This document shows positions 21,990 through 31,841 of a stretch of 64,000 nucleotides of DNA, piece after piece; positions within the stretch are counted from its first letter, which is position 1, and the number at the start of each line of letters is the position of its first letter. The position numbers and the translations under genes were made by a program. The notes under the pieces were generated by a model. The model did not search any database. It saw nothing but the letters and a program-made list of their open reading frames with translations, and was not told the DNA's origin. Source of the DNA: Vibrio plantisponsor (GTDB lineage Bacteria; Pseudomonadota; Gammaproteobacteria; Enterobacterales; Vibrionaceae); the NCBI RefSeq assembly GCF_013041605.1, contig NZ_JABEQC010000002.1, positions 186,001 to 250,000 on the forward strand, in the 5' to 3' direction.

Positions 21990-22017
21990 TTGATACTTTT
22001 AGTGTCCTCAGTATAAT
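21990..22017 (+). promoter_or_regulatory. Predicted strong promoter for ftsQAZ
   Basis: TTGATA (21990-21995) and a perfect TATAAT (22012-22017) are separated by 16 bases, in the 215-base gap between murC and ftsQ. Transcription would start near 22024. A 6-bp inverted repeat GTACCA/TGGTAC (21938-21943, 21957-21962) lies just upstream. Confidence 0.65.
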
Positions 22018-22135
22018 CCTTAGGTTAAAGTTATTGCTTTTGCCTCTATTGTACATTGAAATAGGGAATTAAATTGCCAGCCGTCAACAGGAACAACGAA
22101 CTTTGATAAATAGTACATTTTCTCAAGGTCGTATT

Positions 22136-22885
22136 ATGTCCCGTTCACCATTAGTCAGAGAGCACATAGTTGGTGCTAGCTTTTTATTTATGGTGTTGTT
22201 GTTGGTTGGTGTTTTGCTGTATTCAACGATCAGTTGGATGTGGGATGAAGAGAGGCTACCGCTCTCAAAGATAGTTTTGCAAGGTGACTTACAATACGTA
22301 TCCGCGTTTGATGTTCAGCGTGCATTTGGTCAACTTGATCATATTGGCACATTTATGTCGCAGGATATTAACGAGCTGCAATCCAGTGCTCAGTCAATTC
22401 CTTGGGTATCTCATGCTTCAATCCGCAAACAGTGGCCAGATACAATAAAAGTATTTTTAACTGAATATCAGGTTAAAGCTATTTGGAACGGTAATTCGTT
22501 GCTTGATGATAAAGGTGTTGTCTTTAATGGCGATATTGCTCAAGTAAATGAAGAACACGTAAAACTATATGGGCCTGATGGCAGTGCACCTGAAGTTTTA
22601 AATATCTGGAAACAATACAGCCCTAAATTTCAGCAGATAGGCTTAAATATATCCTCTCTGGTATTAAACGAGCGTCGAGCTTGGCAAATTATTTTAGACA
22701 ATGGAATTCGCTTAGAATTAGGAAAAGAGTCTTTAGAAGAGCGAATTAACCGTTTCTTTTTACTCTACAAGCAGCTAGGTAATGATGCTGAACGAGTGAG
22801 TTATATCGATCTCAGATACGATACCGGAGCGGCCGTTGGTTGGTTTCCTGATCAAGAATTAGCGCAAGAGAGCACAGATGAGTAA
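22136..22885 (+). CDS. ftsQ: Cell division protein FtsQ
   Basis: A 249-residue bitopic protein with one transmembrane segment (about residues 13-36), a POTRA domain (SKIVLQGDLQYVSAFDVQRAF onwards) and a beta domain ending in YIDLRYDTGAAVGW. FtsQ bridges FtsL-FtsB to the rest of the divisome in the periplasm. ATG 22136 was chosen because AAGG lies 7 bases upstream; an in-frame TTG at 22103, 10 bases after AGGA, would add 11 residues and is a real alternative. The stop overlaps ftsA by 8 bases. Confidence 0.93.
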   Translation: MSRSPLVREHIVGASFLFMVLLLVGVLLYSTISWMWDEERLPLSKIVLQGDLQYVSAFDVQRAFGQLDHIGTFMSQDINELQSSAQSIPWVSHASIRKQWPDTIKVFLTEYQVKAIWNGNSLLDDKGVVFNGDIAQVNEEHVKLYGPDGSAPEVLNIWKQYSPKFQQIGLNISSLVLNERRAWQIILDNGIRLELGKESLEERINRFFLLYKQLGNDAERVSYIDLRYDTGAAVGWFPDQELAQESTDE

Positions 22886-24140
22886 AACAGCTGATGACAA
22901 ATTAATTGTTGGTCTCGATATAGGCACAGCCACCGTTTCAGCCTTAGTTGGTGAATTACTTCCTGACGGTCAAATTAATATCATTGGCGCAGGCACCAGC
23001 CCTTCCAGAGGAATGGATAAAGGCGGCGTAAATGATCTAGAGTCGGTGGTTAAATCGGTTCAGCGTGCAATTGACCAAGCTGAATTGATGGCTGAGTGCC
23101 AAATTAGTAATGTGTTTTTATCGATCTCTGGTCGACATATTACAAGTAGAATTGAAAAAGGCATGGGAACTATTTCTGAGGGCGAAGTTTCTCAAGAAGA
23201 TATGGATCGTGCTATTCATACCGCGAAGTCGATTAAAATTAGTGAGGAACAGCGTATTTTGCATGTCATTCCTCAAGAATTTACGATTGATTATCAGGAA
23301 GGTATAAAAAATCCGCTAGGATTATCGGGAGTACGCATGGAAGTCAGCGTGCACTTGATTACCTGCCATAGTGATATGGCAAGAAATATTATTAAAGCTG
23401 TTGAACGTTGCGGATTGAAAGTTGAGCAGTTAGTGTATTCAGGGTTAGCGGCAAGTAATGCTGTTATCACTGAGGACGAGCGAGAGCTTGGCGTGTGTGT
23501 TATTGACATTGGTGCAGGTACGATGGATATCGCTATTTGGACTGGTGGTGCTTTAAGACACACAGAAGTATTCTCGTACGCTGGCAATGCGGTTACAAGC
23601 GATATAGCGTTTGCTTTTGGCACCCCAGTTAACGATGCTGAAGAGATAAAAGTTAAGTACGGCTGTGCGTTAAGTGAGTTGGTGAGTAAGGATGATACGG
23701 TAAATGTACCAAGTGTTGGCGGAAGACCATCACGAAGTTTACAGCGTCAAACCTTGTCGGAAGTGATTGAGCCTCGCTACACTGAGTTAATGGGCTTAGT
23801 TAACCAGACGATCGATACTGTCCAAGAAAATTTGCGAAAAGAAGGCATTAAACACCATTTGGCTGCAGGTGTAGTTCTAACTGGTGGTGCTTCGCAAATT
23901 GAAGGTTTAGTGGAATGTGCAGAGCGTGTATTCCGCAATCAAGTTAGGGTAGGTAAGCCGCTCGAAGTGAGTGGACTTACTGATTACGTTAAAGAGCCGT
24001 ATCATTCTACGGCAGTTGGTTTACTTCATTACGCGAAAGACAGTCAAATTAATGACGACATTGAGTTTCAAGAGCCTAAGCGCCAATCAGTGTCTAGTGT
24101 GTTTGGTCGTTTGCGTAATTGGATACAAAAAGAGTTTTAA
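22878..24140 (+). CDS. ftsA: Cell division protein FtsA (actin-like)
   Basis: A 420-residue actin-fold ATPase that tethers FtsZ to the inner membrane. The phosphate-1 loop region VGLDIGTATVSALVGE (residues 11-26), the SHS2/1C domain in place of actin subdomain 1B, IDIGAGTMDIAIW and VVLTGGASQIEGL are visible. The C-terminal amphipathic membrane-targeting helix is VFGRLRNWIQKEF. It overlaps ftsQ by 8 bases and ends 30 bases before ftsZ. Confidence 0.97.
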   Translation: MSKTADDKLIVGLDIGTATVSALVGELLPDGQINIIGAGTSPSRGMDKGGVNDLESVVKSVQRAIDQAELMAECQISNVFLSISGRHITSRIEKGMGTISEGEVSQEDMDRAIHTAKSIKISEEQRILHVIPQEFTIDYQEGIKNPLGLSGVRMEVSVHLITCHSDMARNIIKAVERCGLKVEQLVYSGLAASNAVITEDERELGVCVIDIGAGTMDIAIWTGGALRHTEVFSYAGNAVTSDIAFAFGTPVNDAEEIKVKYGCALSELVSKDDTVNVPSVGGRPSRSLQRQTLSEVIEPRYTELMGLVNQTIDTVQENLRKEGIKHHLAAGVVLTGGASQIEGLVECAERVFRNQVRVGKPLEVSGLTDYVKEPYHSTAVGLLHYAKDSQINDDIEFQEPKRQSVSSVFGRLRNWIQKEF

Positions 24141-24170
24141 CCTGAGTTGCAGGAAAAACGGAGATAACAC

Positions 24171-25388
24171 ATGTTTGAACCGATGATGGAAATGTCTGAC
24201 GACGCGGTAATTAAAGTTGTTGGAGTTGGTGGCGGCGGCGGTAACGCTGTAGAACATATGGTGCGTGAGTCCATTGAAGGCGTGGAATTCATCAGTATCA
24301 ACACGGATGCACAAGCACTTCGCAAAACCAGCGTAAGCAGCGTCATTCAAATCGGTGGTGATATCACTAAAGGTTTGGGCGCGGGTGCTAACCCTCAAGT
24401 GGGACGTGATGCAGCTCTAGAAAGCCGAGATCGAATTAAAGAATTACTAGCTGGTGCCGATATGGTGTTTATCGCAGCTGGTATGGGCGGCGGTACCGGT
24501 ACTGGTGCTGCTCCTGTTATTGCTGAAGTGGCAAAAGAACTGGGCATCTTAACCGTTGCTGTAGTGACTAAGCCATTTAGCTTTGAAGGTAAAAAACGTC
24601 TTGCGTTTGCTGAACAAGGAATTGAAGAGCTTTCTAAACATGTTGACTCTTTGATTACTATTCCAAATGAAAAACTGTTGAAAGTACTGGGTCGTGGTAT
24701 CACTTTACTTGAAGCCTTTGCTAGCGCGAATGACGTACTTAAGAATGCAGTACAAGGGATTGCAGAGCTAATCACTCGCCCTGGCATGATTAACGTGGAC
24801 TTTGCAGACGTACGCACAGTAATGTCTGAAATGGGCCACGCTATGATGGGTAGTGGTATTGCTAAAGGTGAAGACCGCGCTGAAGAAGCCGCTGAAATGG
24901 CAATTTCAAGCCCTCTACTAGAAGACATTGATCTTGCTGGTGCTCGCGGCGTATTGGTCAATATCACTGCTGGTCTGGATATGCGTCTTGATGAATTCGA
25001 AACGGTTGGTAACACTGTTAAAGCGTTTGCTTCTGACAATGCAACTGTCGTTATCGGTACATCGTTAGATCCAGATATGGCTGATGAAATTCGCGTAACG
25101 GTTGTGGCTACAGGTATTGGTAACGAAAGAAAGCCAGATATCACTCTAGTCGCAGGTGGTAAAGCGAAAGTTGCAGCAGTCGCTCAACCACAAGTTGCAG
25201 TAGCAGCAAAAGTGGAAGAGAAACCGGCACAGCCTTTGCATGAAAAGACAGAAGTGAAAGTACAGCCTTCACCGACGTCAAATGTCTCTTCTTCTAGTTC
25301 TAGCCAAGGGCAGAATGTTGCGCCTAAGCCAGAAAAGGAGAGCGGATACCTGGATATACCTGCGTTTTTACGTCGTCAGGCTGATTAA
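24171..25388 (+). CDS. ftsZ: Cell division protein FtsZ (tubulin-like GTPase)
   Basis: A 405-residue GTPase that polymerises into the division ring. The tubulin signature [10 protein letters not shown] is at 106-115 and the T7 catalytic loop is [12 protein letters not shown] variable linker rich in Val, Gln, Pro and Ser (about 320-385) precedes the conserved C-terminal peptide [14 protein letters not shown], which binds FtsA, ZipA and MinC. The length is slightly above E. coli FtsZ (383) because of the longer linker. Confidence 0.98.
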   Translation: MFEPMMEMSDDAVIKVVGVGGGGGNAVEHMVRESIEGVEFISINTDAQALRKTSVSSVIQIGGDITKGLGAGANPQVGRDAALESRDRIKELLAGADMVFIAAGMGGGTGTGAAPVIAEVAKELGILTVAVVTKPFSFEGKKRLAFAEQGIEELSKHVDSLITIPNEKLLKVLGRGITLLEAFASANDVLKNAVQGIAELITRPGMINVDFADVRTVMSEMGHAMMGSGIAKGEDRAEEAAEMAISSPLLEDIDLAGARGVLVNITAGLDMRLDEFETVGNTVKAFASDNATVVIGTSLDPDMADEIRVTVVATGIGNERKPDITLVAGGKAKVAAVAQPQVAVAAKVEEKPAQPLHEKTEVKVQPSPTSNVSSSSSSQGQNVAPKPEKESGYLDIPAFLRRQAD

Positions 25389-25402
25389 AATACCGCCACA
25401 AT

Positions 25403-25430
25403 TTGACAGTGTTCAAAATTTTGGTAATAT
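25403..25430 (+). promoter_or_regulatory. Predicted lpxC promoter
   Basis: A consensus TTGACA (25403-25408) and TAATAT (25425-25430, preceded by GG) are separated by 16 bases, in the 97-base gap between ftsZ and lpxC. Start near 25437. Confidence 0.65.
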
Positions 25431-25432
25431 GT

Positions 25433-25454
25433 CGGTCGGTAAAGCTACCGGCCG
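25433..25454 (+). promoter_or_regulatory. Stable hairpin at the predicted 5' end of lpxC mRNA
   Basis: CGGTCGGTA (25433-25441) pairs with TACCGGCCG (25446-25454), nine pairs with one G-U, around loop AAGC. It lies right at the predicted transcription start. Only a weak T run (CTTTG) follows, so it is more likely a 5' mRNA structure than an efficient terminator of ftsZ transcripts. Confidence 0.5.
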
Positions 25455-25485
25455 AGCTTTGTGGCATTGATTTAGAGGCAAACAG

Positions 25486-26403
25486 ATGATCAGACAACGT
25501 ACTCTGAAAGAGATAGTGAAAACAACTGGTGTGGGTCTCCACTCTGGTCGTAAAGTTACGCTTACTCTTCGCCCAGCCGCTGCAAACACAGGTATTATTT
25601 ACCGTCGTACTGACGTAAATCCACCAGTTGATTTTCCAGCTGACCCAGAATCTGTACGCGACACTATGCTGTGTACTGCATTAGTTAACGATGAAGGCAT
25701 TCGTATCTCTACCGTAGAGCACTTAAGTGCAGCTCTTGCTGGTATGGGTATTGATAACGTCATTATCGAAGTGGATGCACCAGAAATTCCAATTATGGAT
25801 GGTAGTGCGAGTCCATTTGTATACCTACTTCAGCAAGCAGGTATCGAGACTCAAAACGCGCCTAAGCGATTCATCCGTATTAAAAAGCCAGTTCGTTTTG
25901 AAGATGGTGATAAATGGGCTGAAATGCGTCCACATAACGGCTTCAAAATGGATTTCCAAATTGAGTTTGACCACCCAGCAATCGATGGTGACGATCAACG
26001 CTTAGTGTTTGATTTTTCAACTCAAGGTTTTATCAAAGAGATTTCTCGCGCTCGTACTTTCGGTTTCATGCGTGATATCGAGTACTTGCAATCGCAAAAC
26101 CTATGTTTAGGTGGCAGCTTTGACTGTGCTATCGTTTTGGATGATTACCGCATTCTTAACGAGGAAGGCCTGCGTTTCGCTAACGAGTTTGTGACTCACA
26201 AAGTACTTGATGCAATTGGTGACTTGTACATGTGTGGTCATGCGATTGTTGGTGAGTTCAGTGCTTATAAATCAGGTCATGGTCTGAACAACCAATTACT
26301 ACGTAAAGTATTGGCAGATCAAGAAGCTTGGGAATGGGCGACTTTCGAAGAGGAAGTTGGTTCACCAGTAGCGTTTGCAGACCCAAACATGGTTCTAGCG
26401 TAA
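25486..26403 (+). CDS. lpxC: UDP-3-O-acyl-N-acetylglucosamine deacetylase LpxC
   Basis: A 305-residue zinc deacetylase catalysing the committed step of lipid A synthesis. The zinc ligands are His79 (in [12 protein letters not shown]), His238 and Asp242 (HKVLD), with the catalytic Asp246 and His265 (KSGHGLNN); all positions coincide with E. coli numbering. The length matches E. coli LpxC (305). It has its own predicted promoter and a strong terminator. The C-terminus, ending PNMVLA, is non-polar like the tail recognised by FtsH in E. coli, which is inference here. Confidence 0.98.
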   Translation: MIRQRTLKEIVKTTGVGLHSGRKVTLTLRPAAANTGIIYRRTDVNPPVDFPADPESVRDTMLCTALVNDEGIRISTVEHLSAALAGMGIDNVIIEVDAPEIPIMDGSASPFVYLLQQAGIETQNAPKRFIRIKKPVRFEDGDKWAEMRPHNGFKMDFQIEFDHPAIDGDDQRLVFDFSTQGFIKEISRARTFGFMRDIEYLQSQNLCLGGSFDCAIVLDDYRILNEEGLRFANEFVTHKVLDAIGDLYMCGHAIVGEFSAYKSGHGLNNQLLRKVLADQEAWEWATFEEEVGSPVAFADPNMVLA

Positions 26404-26421
26404 AACATCAAGATTTTGAAA

Positions 26422-26447
26422 AGCCAGACTAAGTCTGGCTTTTTTTA
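26422..26447 (+). terminator. Intrinsic terminator after lpxC
   Basis: AGCCAGAC (26422-26429) pairs with GTCTGGCT (26433-26440) around TAA, followed by seven T. It ends the division/cell-wall cluster and may also serve convergent dciA. Confidence 0.92.
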
Positions 26448-26499
26448 TACCTGTCATTTTATTAGCTATCGTTGGTAAAACGACGGTACTTTCGGTAAG

Positions 26500-26958
26500 T
26501 TACTTTTTCGCAAGTTTTGCGATGTTTTCCAATCGCTGTTTAACCTTAGGGTTGGCGTTTTGAGCAACCATTAACAGCGATGACGCGGCATTTTCTGAAA
26601 GAGGGGGGCGAGGAATTGCCTCTTTTTGATCCTTAATTGAACCTTTTTGGGTGCGATAAATCGCAGGGTTGATCTTTATTTCAATACTGATCAGTTTGCC
26701 GAATCCCTGATTTCTCAGTTGGTTGAGAATATTTAGCCGCTCATAGTCCACTTTCATTTTGATCGATGCACTAGCCGCTTCCAAAACTAAATGTCCACCA
26801 CGAACGTTTGCCGCTCTTATATGTGGTTCAATGCCTTTAGGTAACAGAGTTTGCAATATTAGGTTGATCTGGATGATCTCTTTCGCGTGCTGTTGTAACT
26901 TACTCAGCCGAGATGACTCAATCAATTCGTCTGTAGATGTGGGGCGATGATCTCGCAT
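26500..26958 (-). CDS. dciA: DciA-type helicase loader/DUF721 protein
   Basis: A 152-residue protein with an N-terminal DUF721 domain (about residues 10-105; LLPKGIEPHIRAANVRGGHLVLEAASAS is the core) and a disordered, basic C-terminal tail. DciA is the ancestral bacterial operator of the replicative helicase DnaB, found in genomes that lack the phage-derived loader DnaC, including Vibrio. The start ATG follows a good AAGGAG on the minus strand. It sits alone between lpxC and secA, in opposite orientation. Confidence 0.87.
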   Translation of the reverse strand: MRDHRPTSTDELIESSRLSKLQQHAKEIIQINLILQTLLPKGIEPHIRAANVRGGHLVLEAASASIKMKVDYERLNILNQLRNQGFGKLISIEIKINPAIYRTQKGSIKDQKEAIPRPPLSENAASSLLMVAQNANPKVKQRLENIAKLAKK

Positions 26959-27290
26959 TCCGCACTCCTTTTATAAAGTTCTGCAGCATTCTATAACGAT
27001 TCGTTGCTGACTGAAATGAGCGATTGAAGATGTATTCTTTAGTGCCTGATAGCCTAAAACATTGGGCTTAGTGCACAAAATACAAAGCTCAAAGCAAACA
27101 AGTCCTAATGTTATTGGTTGTTGAACGAAAAATTACTTAAACTATGCGCCACTAGTGTCTTGAAAATAAACGTCATCATCACAATATCAGAAGATACATG
27201 ATTTATCTCAGTATCCTTAGTTGAAAACAGGTAGAGACTGAAGGCATTAAGAGATCGCGGACGATCTAAGCAAAGAGAGATTCACAAGAA
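26959..27290. other. dciA-secA intergenic region
   Basis: This 332-base region between divergent dciA and secA should carry both promoters. I see no convincing secM-like leader ORF. TTGAAA at 27160-27165 has only a weak -10 partner. A small perfect hairpin AGATCG/CGATCT with loop CGGA (27252-27267) sits 23 bases before the secA start. Nothing else stands out. Confidence 0.4.
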
Positions 27291-29984
27291 ATGATAACTA
27301 AGCTACTGACAAAAGTGGTCGGCAGTCGTAACGACAGAACACTTCGCCGTCTAAGAAAAATTGTAAAAGAAATTAATAATTATGAGCCTGCATTTGAAGC
27401 TCTGTCCGATGAAGAGCTAAAGGCTAAAACGGTAGAGTTTCGTCAACGTCTTGAGCAAGGTGAAAATCTAGACCAATTACTACCAGAAGCGTTTGCTACT
27501 GTTCGTGAAGCTTCGAAGCGTGTATTCGGTATGCGTCATTTCGACGTTCAGCTTATCGGCGGTATGGTACTAAATTCTGGTCAAATCGCAGAGATGCGTA
27601 CAGGTGAAGGTAAAACTCTGACTGCAACGCTTCCAGCGTACCTGAATGCTTTGCCAAGCAAAGGCGTTCACATTGTTACAGTGAACGACTACCTAGCTAA
27701 GCGTGACGCAGAAACAAACCGCCCACTATTTGAATTTCTAGGTCTGACAGTTGGTATCAACGTACCTAACATGTCGCCACCTGCAAAGAAAGAAGCTTAC
27801 CAAGCAGACATCTTATACGGAACAAACAACGAGTTTGGCTTCGACTACCTTCGTGACAATATGGCATTCCGTCCTGAAGACCGCGTGCAACGTGAACGCT
27901 TCTTTGCTGTTGTCGATGAAGTTGACTCGATTCTTATCGATGAAGCGCGTACGCCACTGATTATTTCTGGTCCGGCTGAAGACAGTTCAGAGCTCTACAC
28001 TCGTATCAATACCCTTATCCCGTCTCTGCAGCTTCAAGATAAAGAAGACTCTGAGGAGTACCGCGGTGATGGTCACTACACTGTAGACGAGAAATCTAAG
28101 CAGGTTTACCTCACCGAAACTGGTCAGGAATTTGTTGAAGAGTTGCTGGTTAAGAATGGTTTAATGCAAGAGGGCGATACACTTTACTCTCCTGCGAATA
28201 TCAGCCTTCTGCACCATGTGAACGCGGCGCTGCGTGCTCACGTTCTATTTGAGAAAAACGTCGACTACATTGTGACGGAAGAAGGTGAAGTGGTCATCGT
28301 TGATGAACACACTGGTCGTACTATGCCTGGTCGTCGTTGGTCTGATGGTTTGCATCAAGCTGTTGAGGCAAAAGAAGGCGTTAAGATCCAGAACGAGAAC
28401 CAAACTCTGGCATCGATTACCTTCCAGAACTACTTCCGTTTATACGAAAAACTGTCAGGTATGACAGGTACAGCGGACACAGAAGCGTTCGAATTCCAAC
28501 AAATCTATGGTTTGGAAACAGTAGTTATTCCAACTAACAAGCCTATGATTCGTAACGATATGCCGGATATGGTGTACCGGACAGAAGCTGAGAAGTTTGC
28601 TGCTATCATCGAAGATATCAAGATTTGTGTTGAAAAAGGTCAGCCAGTACTGGTTGGTACGGTTTCGATTGAAAAATCTGAATTGCTGTCTAATGCATTG
28701 AAGAAAGCGAAGATCAAACACAGCGTACTGAACGCGAAGTTCCATGAAAAAGAAGCGGAAATCGTTGCTGAAGCGGGTAAACCGGGTGCAGTGACAATCG
28801 CGACTAACATGGCTGGTCGTGGTACGGATATCGTGCTTGGCGGTAGCTGGCAGATGCAAGTTGAGTCACTAAACAACCCAACTCAAGAGCAAATTGACGC
28901 AATTAAAGCGGAATGGCGTAAGGTTCACGATCAAGTTTTAGAGGCTGGTGGTTTACATATCATTGGTACTGAGCGTCACGAATCACGCCGTATCGATAAC
29001 CAGCTACGTGGTCGTTCAGGTCGTCAGGGTGATGCAGGTTCTTCTCGTTTCTATCTTTCAATGGAAGACACACTGCTACGTATTTTCACTTCAGACCGTA
29101 TGGCAAGCTTGATTCAAAGCGGTATGGAAGAAGGCGAAGCGATCGAATCTAAGATGCTTTCTCGCTCAATTGAAAAAGCTCAACGTAAAGTTGAAGGTCG
29201 TAACTTCGACATTCGTAAACAGCTTCTAGAATATGATGACGTTGCCAACGATCAGCGTCGCGTTGTTTACGAACTTCGTGATGAGTTGATGAGCACTGAT
29301 GATATCAGTGAAATGATCGAACAAAACCGTGCTGACGTAATGACAGCAGTGATCGATCAATACATTCCGCCACAATCACTTGATGACATGTGGGATATCG
29401 CTGGTCTACAAGATCGCTTGAAGCACGACTTCGATCTTGATCTGCCTATTCAGTCTTGGTTGGATGAAGACGACAAACTGTATGAAGAAGCACTTCGCGA
29501 ACGTATTCTTGAAAACTCGGTAGCGGTTTATAAGAACAAAGAAGAAGTGGTTGGCGCTTCAGTGATGCGTAACTTTGAGAAATCTGTAATGCTACAGACT
29601 CTTGATACGCTGTGGAAAGAGCACCTTGCTGCTATGGACCACCTACGTCAAGGTATCCACTTACGTGGCTATGCACAGAAGAACCCGAAACAAGAGTACA
29701 AGCGTGAATCGTTTGAGCTGTTTGAAGAACTTCTAGAGTCACTAAAATCAGACGTTATCTCGATTCTTTCTAAAGTACGTGTTCAACAGCAAGAAGAAGT
29801 TGAGCGTATGGAGGAGCAACGTCGTGCTCAAGCAGAGCAAGCGGCTCGTATGAGTCAAGCTCAGCACGCTAATGCGAATGGTGAAGAGTCTGAATCTCAA
29901 GCTGAACGTAAAGTGGGTCGTAATGAACCTTGTCCTTGCGGTTCAGGCAAGAAGTATAAACAGTGTCATGGCAAAATTGCCTAA
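27291..29984 (+). CDS. secA: Protein translocase ATPase SecA
   Basis: An 897-residue motor ATPase that drives preproteins through SecYEG. Domains in order: NBD1 with Walker A MRTGEGKT and the DEVD box ([18 protein letters not shown]), the preprotein-crosslinking domain inserted at about 225-370, NBD2 with [10 protein letters not shown] and the arginine finger region [16 protein letters not shown], a helical scaffold and wing, and the C-terminal zinc site [14 protein letters not shown] that binds SecB and phospholipid. The length is close to E. coli SecA (901). The upstream region lacks an obvious secM. Confidence 0.98.
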   Translation: MITKLLTKVVGSRNDRTLRRLRKIVKEINNYEPAFEALSDEELKAKTVEFRQRLEQGENLDQLLPEAFATVREASKRVFGMRHFDVQLIGGMVLNSGQIAEMRTGEGKTLTATLPAYLNALPSKGVHIVTVNDYLAKRDAETNRPLFEFLGLTVGINVPNMSPPAKKEAYQADILYGTNNEFGFDYLRDNMAFRPEDRVQRERFFAVVDEVDSILIDEARTPLIISGPAEDSSELYTRINTLIPSLQLQDKEDSEEYRGDGHYTVDEKSKQVYLTETGQEFVEELLVKNGLMQEGDTLYSPANISLLHHVNAALRAHVLFEKNVDYIVTEEGEVVIVDEHTGRTMPGRRWSDGLHQAVEAKEGVKIQNENQTLASITFQNYFRLYEKLSGMTGTADTEAFEFQQIYGLETVVIPTNKPMIRNDMPDMVYRTEAEKFAAIIEDIKICVEKGQPVLVGTVSIEKSELLSNALKKAKIKHSVLNAKFHEKEAEIVAEAGKPGAVTIATNMAGRGTDIVLGGSWQMQVESLNNPTQEQIDAIKAEWRKVHDQVLEAGGLHIIGTERHESRRIDNQLRGRSGRQGDAGSSRFYLSMEDTLLRIFTSDRMASLIQSGMEEGEAIESKMLSRSIEKAQRKVEGRNFDIRKQLLEYDDVANDQRRVVYELRDELMSTDDISEMIEQNRADVMTAVIDQYIPPQSLDDMWDIAGLQDRLKHDFDLDLPIQSWLDEDDKLYEEALRERILENSVAVYKNKEEVVGASVMRNFEKSVMLQTLDTLWKEHLAAMDHLRQGIHLRGYAQKNPKQEYKRESFELFEELLESLKSDVISILSKVRVQQQEEVERMEEQRRAQAEQAARMSQAQHANANGEESESQAERKVGRNEPCPCGSGKKYKQCHGKIA

Positions 29985-30000
29985 TAAAAACAAATAGAAA

Positions 30001-30027
30001 AGAGTCGCTTAGGCGGCTCTTTTTTTA
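30001..30027 (+). terminator. Intrinsic terminator after secA
   Basis: AGAGTCGC pairs with GCGGCTCT (one T-G pair) around TTAG, followed by seven T. It lies between secA and mutT, only 26 bases before the mutT start, so mutT expression may depend on read-through. Confidence 0.85.
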
Positions 30028-30052
30028 AGTAAAGAAAGACAAAGGAACACAG

Positions 30053-30451
30053 ATGAAACGAATTCATATCGTGGCGGGCATTATCTTCAATCAGGATAAA
30101 TCGCAAATCTTTATCACTAAGCGCCCAGGCAATTTGCACAAAGGTGGTTTCTGGGAATTTCCGGGTGGCAAAGTTGAAGAAGGTGAAAGCGTTGAACAAG
30201 CCATGACTCGGGAGCTTGAAGAAGAAGTTGGCATTGAAGTGACTGAGCAGCATTTGTTCGAGCATCTGGAATACGATTACCCAGAAAAATCACTCAAGTT
30301 TGACTTCATTGTCATCAGCAACTTCAACAACGAACCATACGGTAAAGAAGGGCAAGAAGGACATTGGGTAGACATTGCAAAACTCGCAAATTACCAGTTT
30401 CCAGAAGCCAATGTACCAATCCTCGAACGTGTTATTAAAGAGTTTTCTTAA
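30053..30451 (+). CDS. mutT: 8-oxo-dGTP diphosphatase MutT
   Basis: A 132-residue Nudix hydrolase that removes 8-oxo-dGTP from the nucleotide pool. The Nudix box GX5EX7REUXEEXGU is complete at about residues 37-59 (GGKVEEGESVEQ, then RELEEEVGI). The N-terminus IHIVAGIIFNQDKSQIFITK and the FWEFPGGK block are typical of MutT. The secA-mutT neighbourhood is the same as in E. coli. Confidence 0.95.
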   Translation: MKRIHIVAGIIFNQDKSQIFITKRPGNLHKGGFWEFPGGKVEEGESVEQAMTRELEEEVGIEVTEQHLFEHLEYDYPEKSLKFDFIVISNFNNEPYGKEGQEGHWVDIAKLANYQFPEANVPILERVIKEFS

Positions 30452-30458
30452 GTGCTAG

Positions 30459-30484
30459 CTATCAACCTCGATAGTTGGTAGTTT
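30459..30484 (+). terminator. Possible weak terminator after mutT
   Basis: CTATCAAC (30459-30466) pairs with GTTGGTAG (30474-30481), one T-G pair, loop CTCGATA, but only TTT follows. It may be a weak terminator or a leader structure of dapB. Confidence 0.35.
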
Positions 30485-30535
30485 AAAAAGCGTAAATCGG
30501 AATAACACTATGCAGGACTGCGTAGTCACGAGTAA

Positions 30536-31360
<825 letters not shown>

Positions 31361-31707
31361 TTACATAATTATGCGTCAGGTTCGCTTGGCGCATAAGAAA
31401 TTCTCTAACATTTCTTAATCAAATTTTCTTTCCTATAATTTGGCTTATCCTTTAACTTTTTAAGTGCTTTTGTCATGTTGAGGTTGATTTCTCCAACTTT
31501 TCTCTGTTTTTGACAATAAAAAAATAATATTAACGTTTGCTTATTTTTTTTGCGCTAATTTCGATTGTTAACAAACAATTTTTGCCTATTTTAAAATCAA
31601 AGCCTCATAATTATTGTTTTTGAATGAGTAAAACATGCTTTTTTGATGGGTTTGAGCTCTTTTTTATCTCTAAGGTAATAAATTTGAGTTTAATTTATCT
31701 GCTAACG
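31361..31707. other. AT-rich dapB-carA intergenic region
   Basis: About 350 bases with no gene. A 10-bp stem TTATGCGTCA/TGGCGCATAA (31369-31378, 31387-31396) follows dapB but lacks a T run. The rest is very AT-rich, with several T and A runs and a TTGTTAACAA palindrome near 31565. In E. coli the equivalent region binds IHF, PepA and other factors; no specific site was recognised here. Confidence 0.4.
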
Positions 31708-31736
31708 TTGACATGGGTCACAGCGATCTCTAAAAT
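31708..31736 (+). promoter_or_regulatory. Predicted upstream carAB promoter
   Basis: Consensus TTGACA (31708-31713) and TAAAAT (31731-31736) with a 17-base spacer. Start near 31743, about 100 bases before carA. The position corresponds to the upstream promoter P1 of E. coli carAB. Confidence 0.7.
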
Positions 31737-31796
31737 ACCGCCAATTTGTCAAAATTAGCCTAGAGCATGATTTTCACGCGAACAGGAAGGCAAATT

Positions 31797-31831
31797 TGCA
31801 ATTTAATTTAAATTTTATGCATTTTTATTCT
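31797..31831 (+). promoter_or_regulatory. Tandem ARG boxes (ArgR operator) before carA
   Basis: Two sites resembling the ArgR half-box TGAATTTTTATTCA: TGCAATTTAATTTA (31797-31810, 10 of 14) and TGCATTTTTATTCT (31818-31831, 12 of 14). Their centres are exactly 21 bases apart, the spacing of paired 18-bp ARG boxes separated by 3 bases. They end immediately before the GGAGG ribosome binding site. Arginine repression of carAB is well known in enteric bacteria; the site here is inferred. Confidence 0.6.
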
Positions 31832-31841
31832 GGAGGTTGTC

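Noticed and set aside
24395..25144. Long minus-strand frame (249 residues) opposite ftsZ.
   Set aside because: Composition is rich in Ser, Ile and Thr, typical of an antisense shadow of a biased gene; ftsZ fully explains the sequence.
26959..27290. Search for a secM- or vemP-like arrest peptide before secA.
   Set aside because: No frame with a signal sequence and arrest-like C-terminus was found in the 332 bases.
31369..31396. Ten-base stem after dapB considered as an intrinsic terminator.
   Set aside because: No T run follows on either strand at the right distance; recorded only as a structure.
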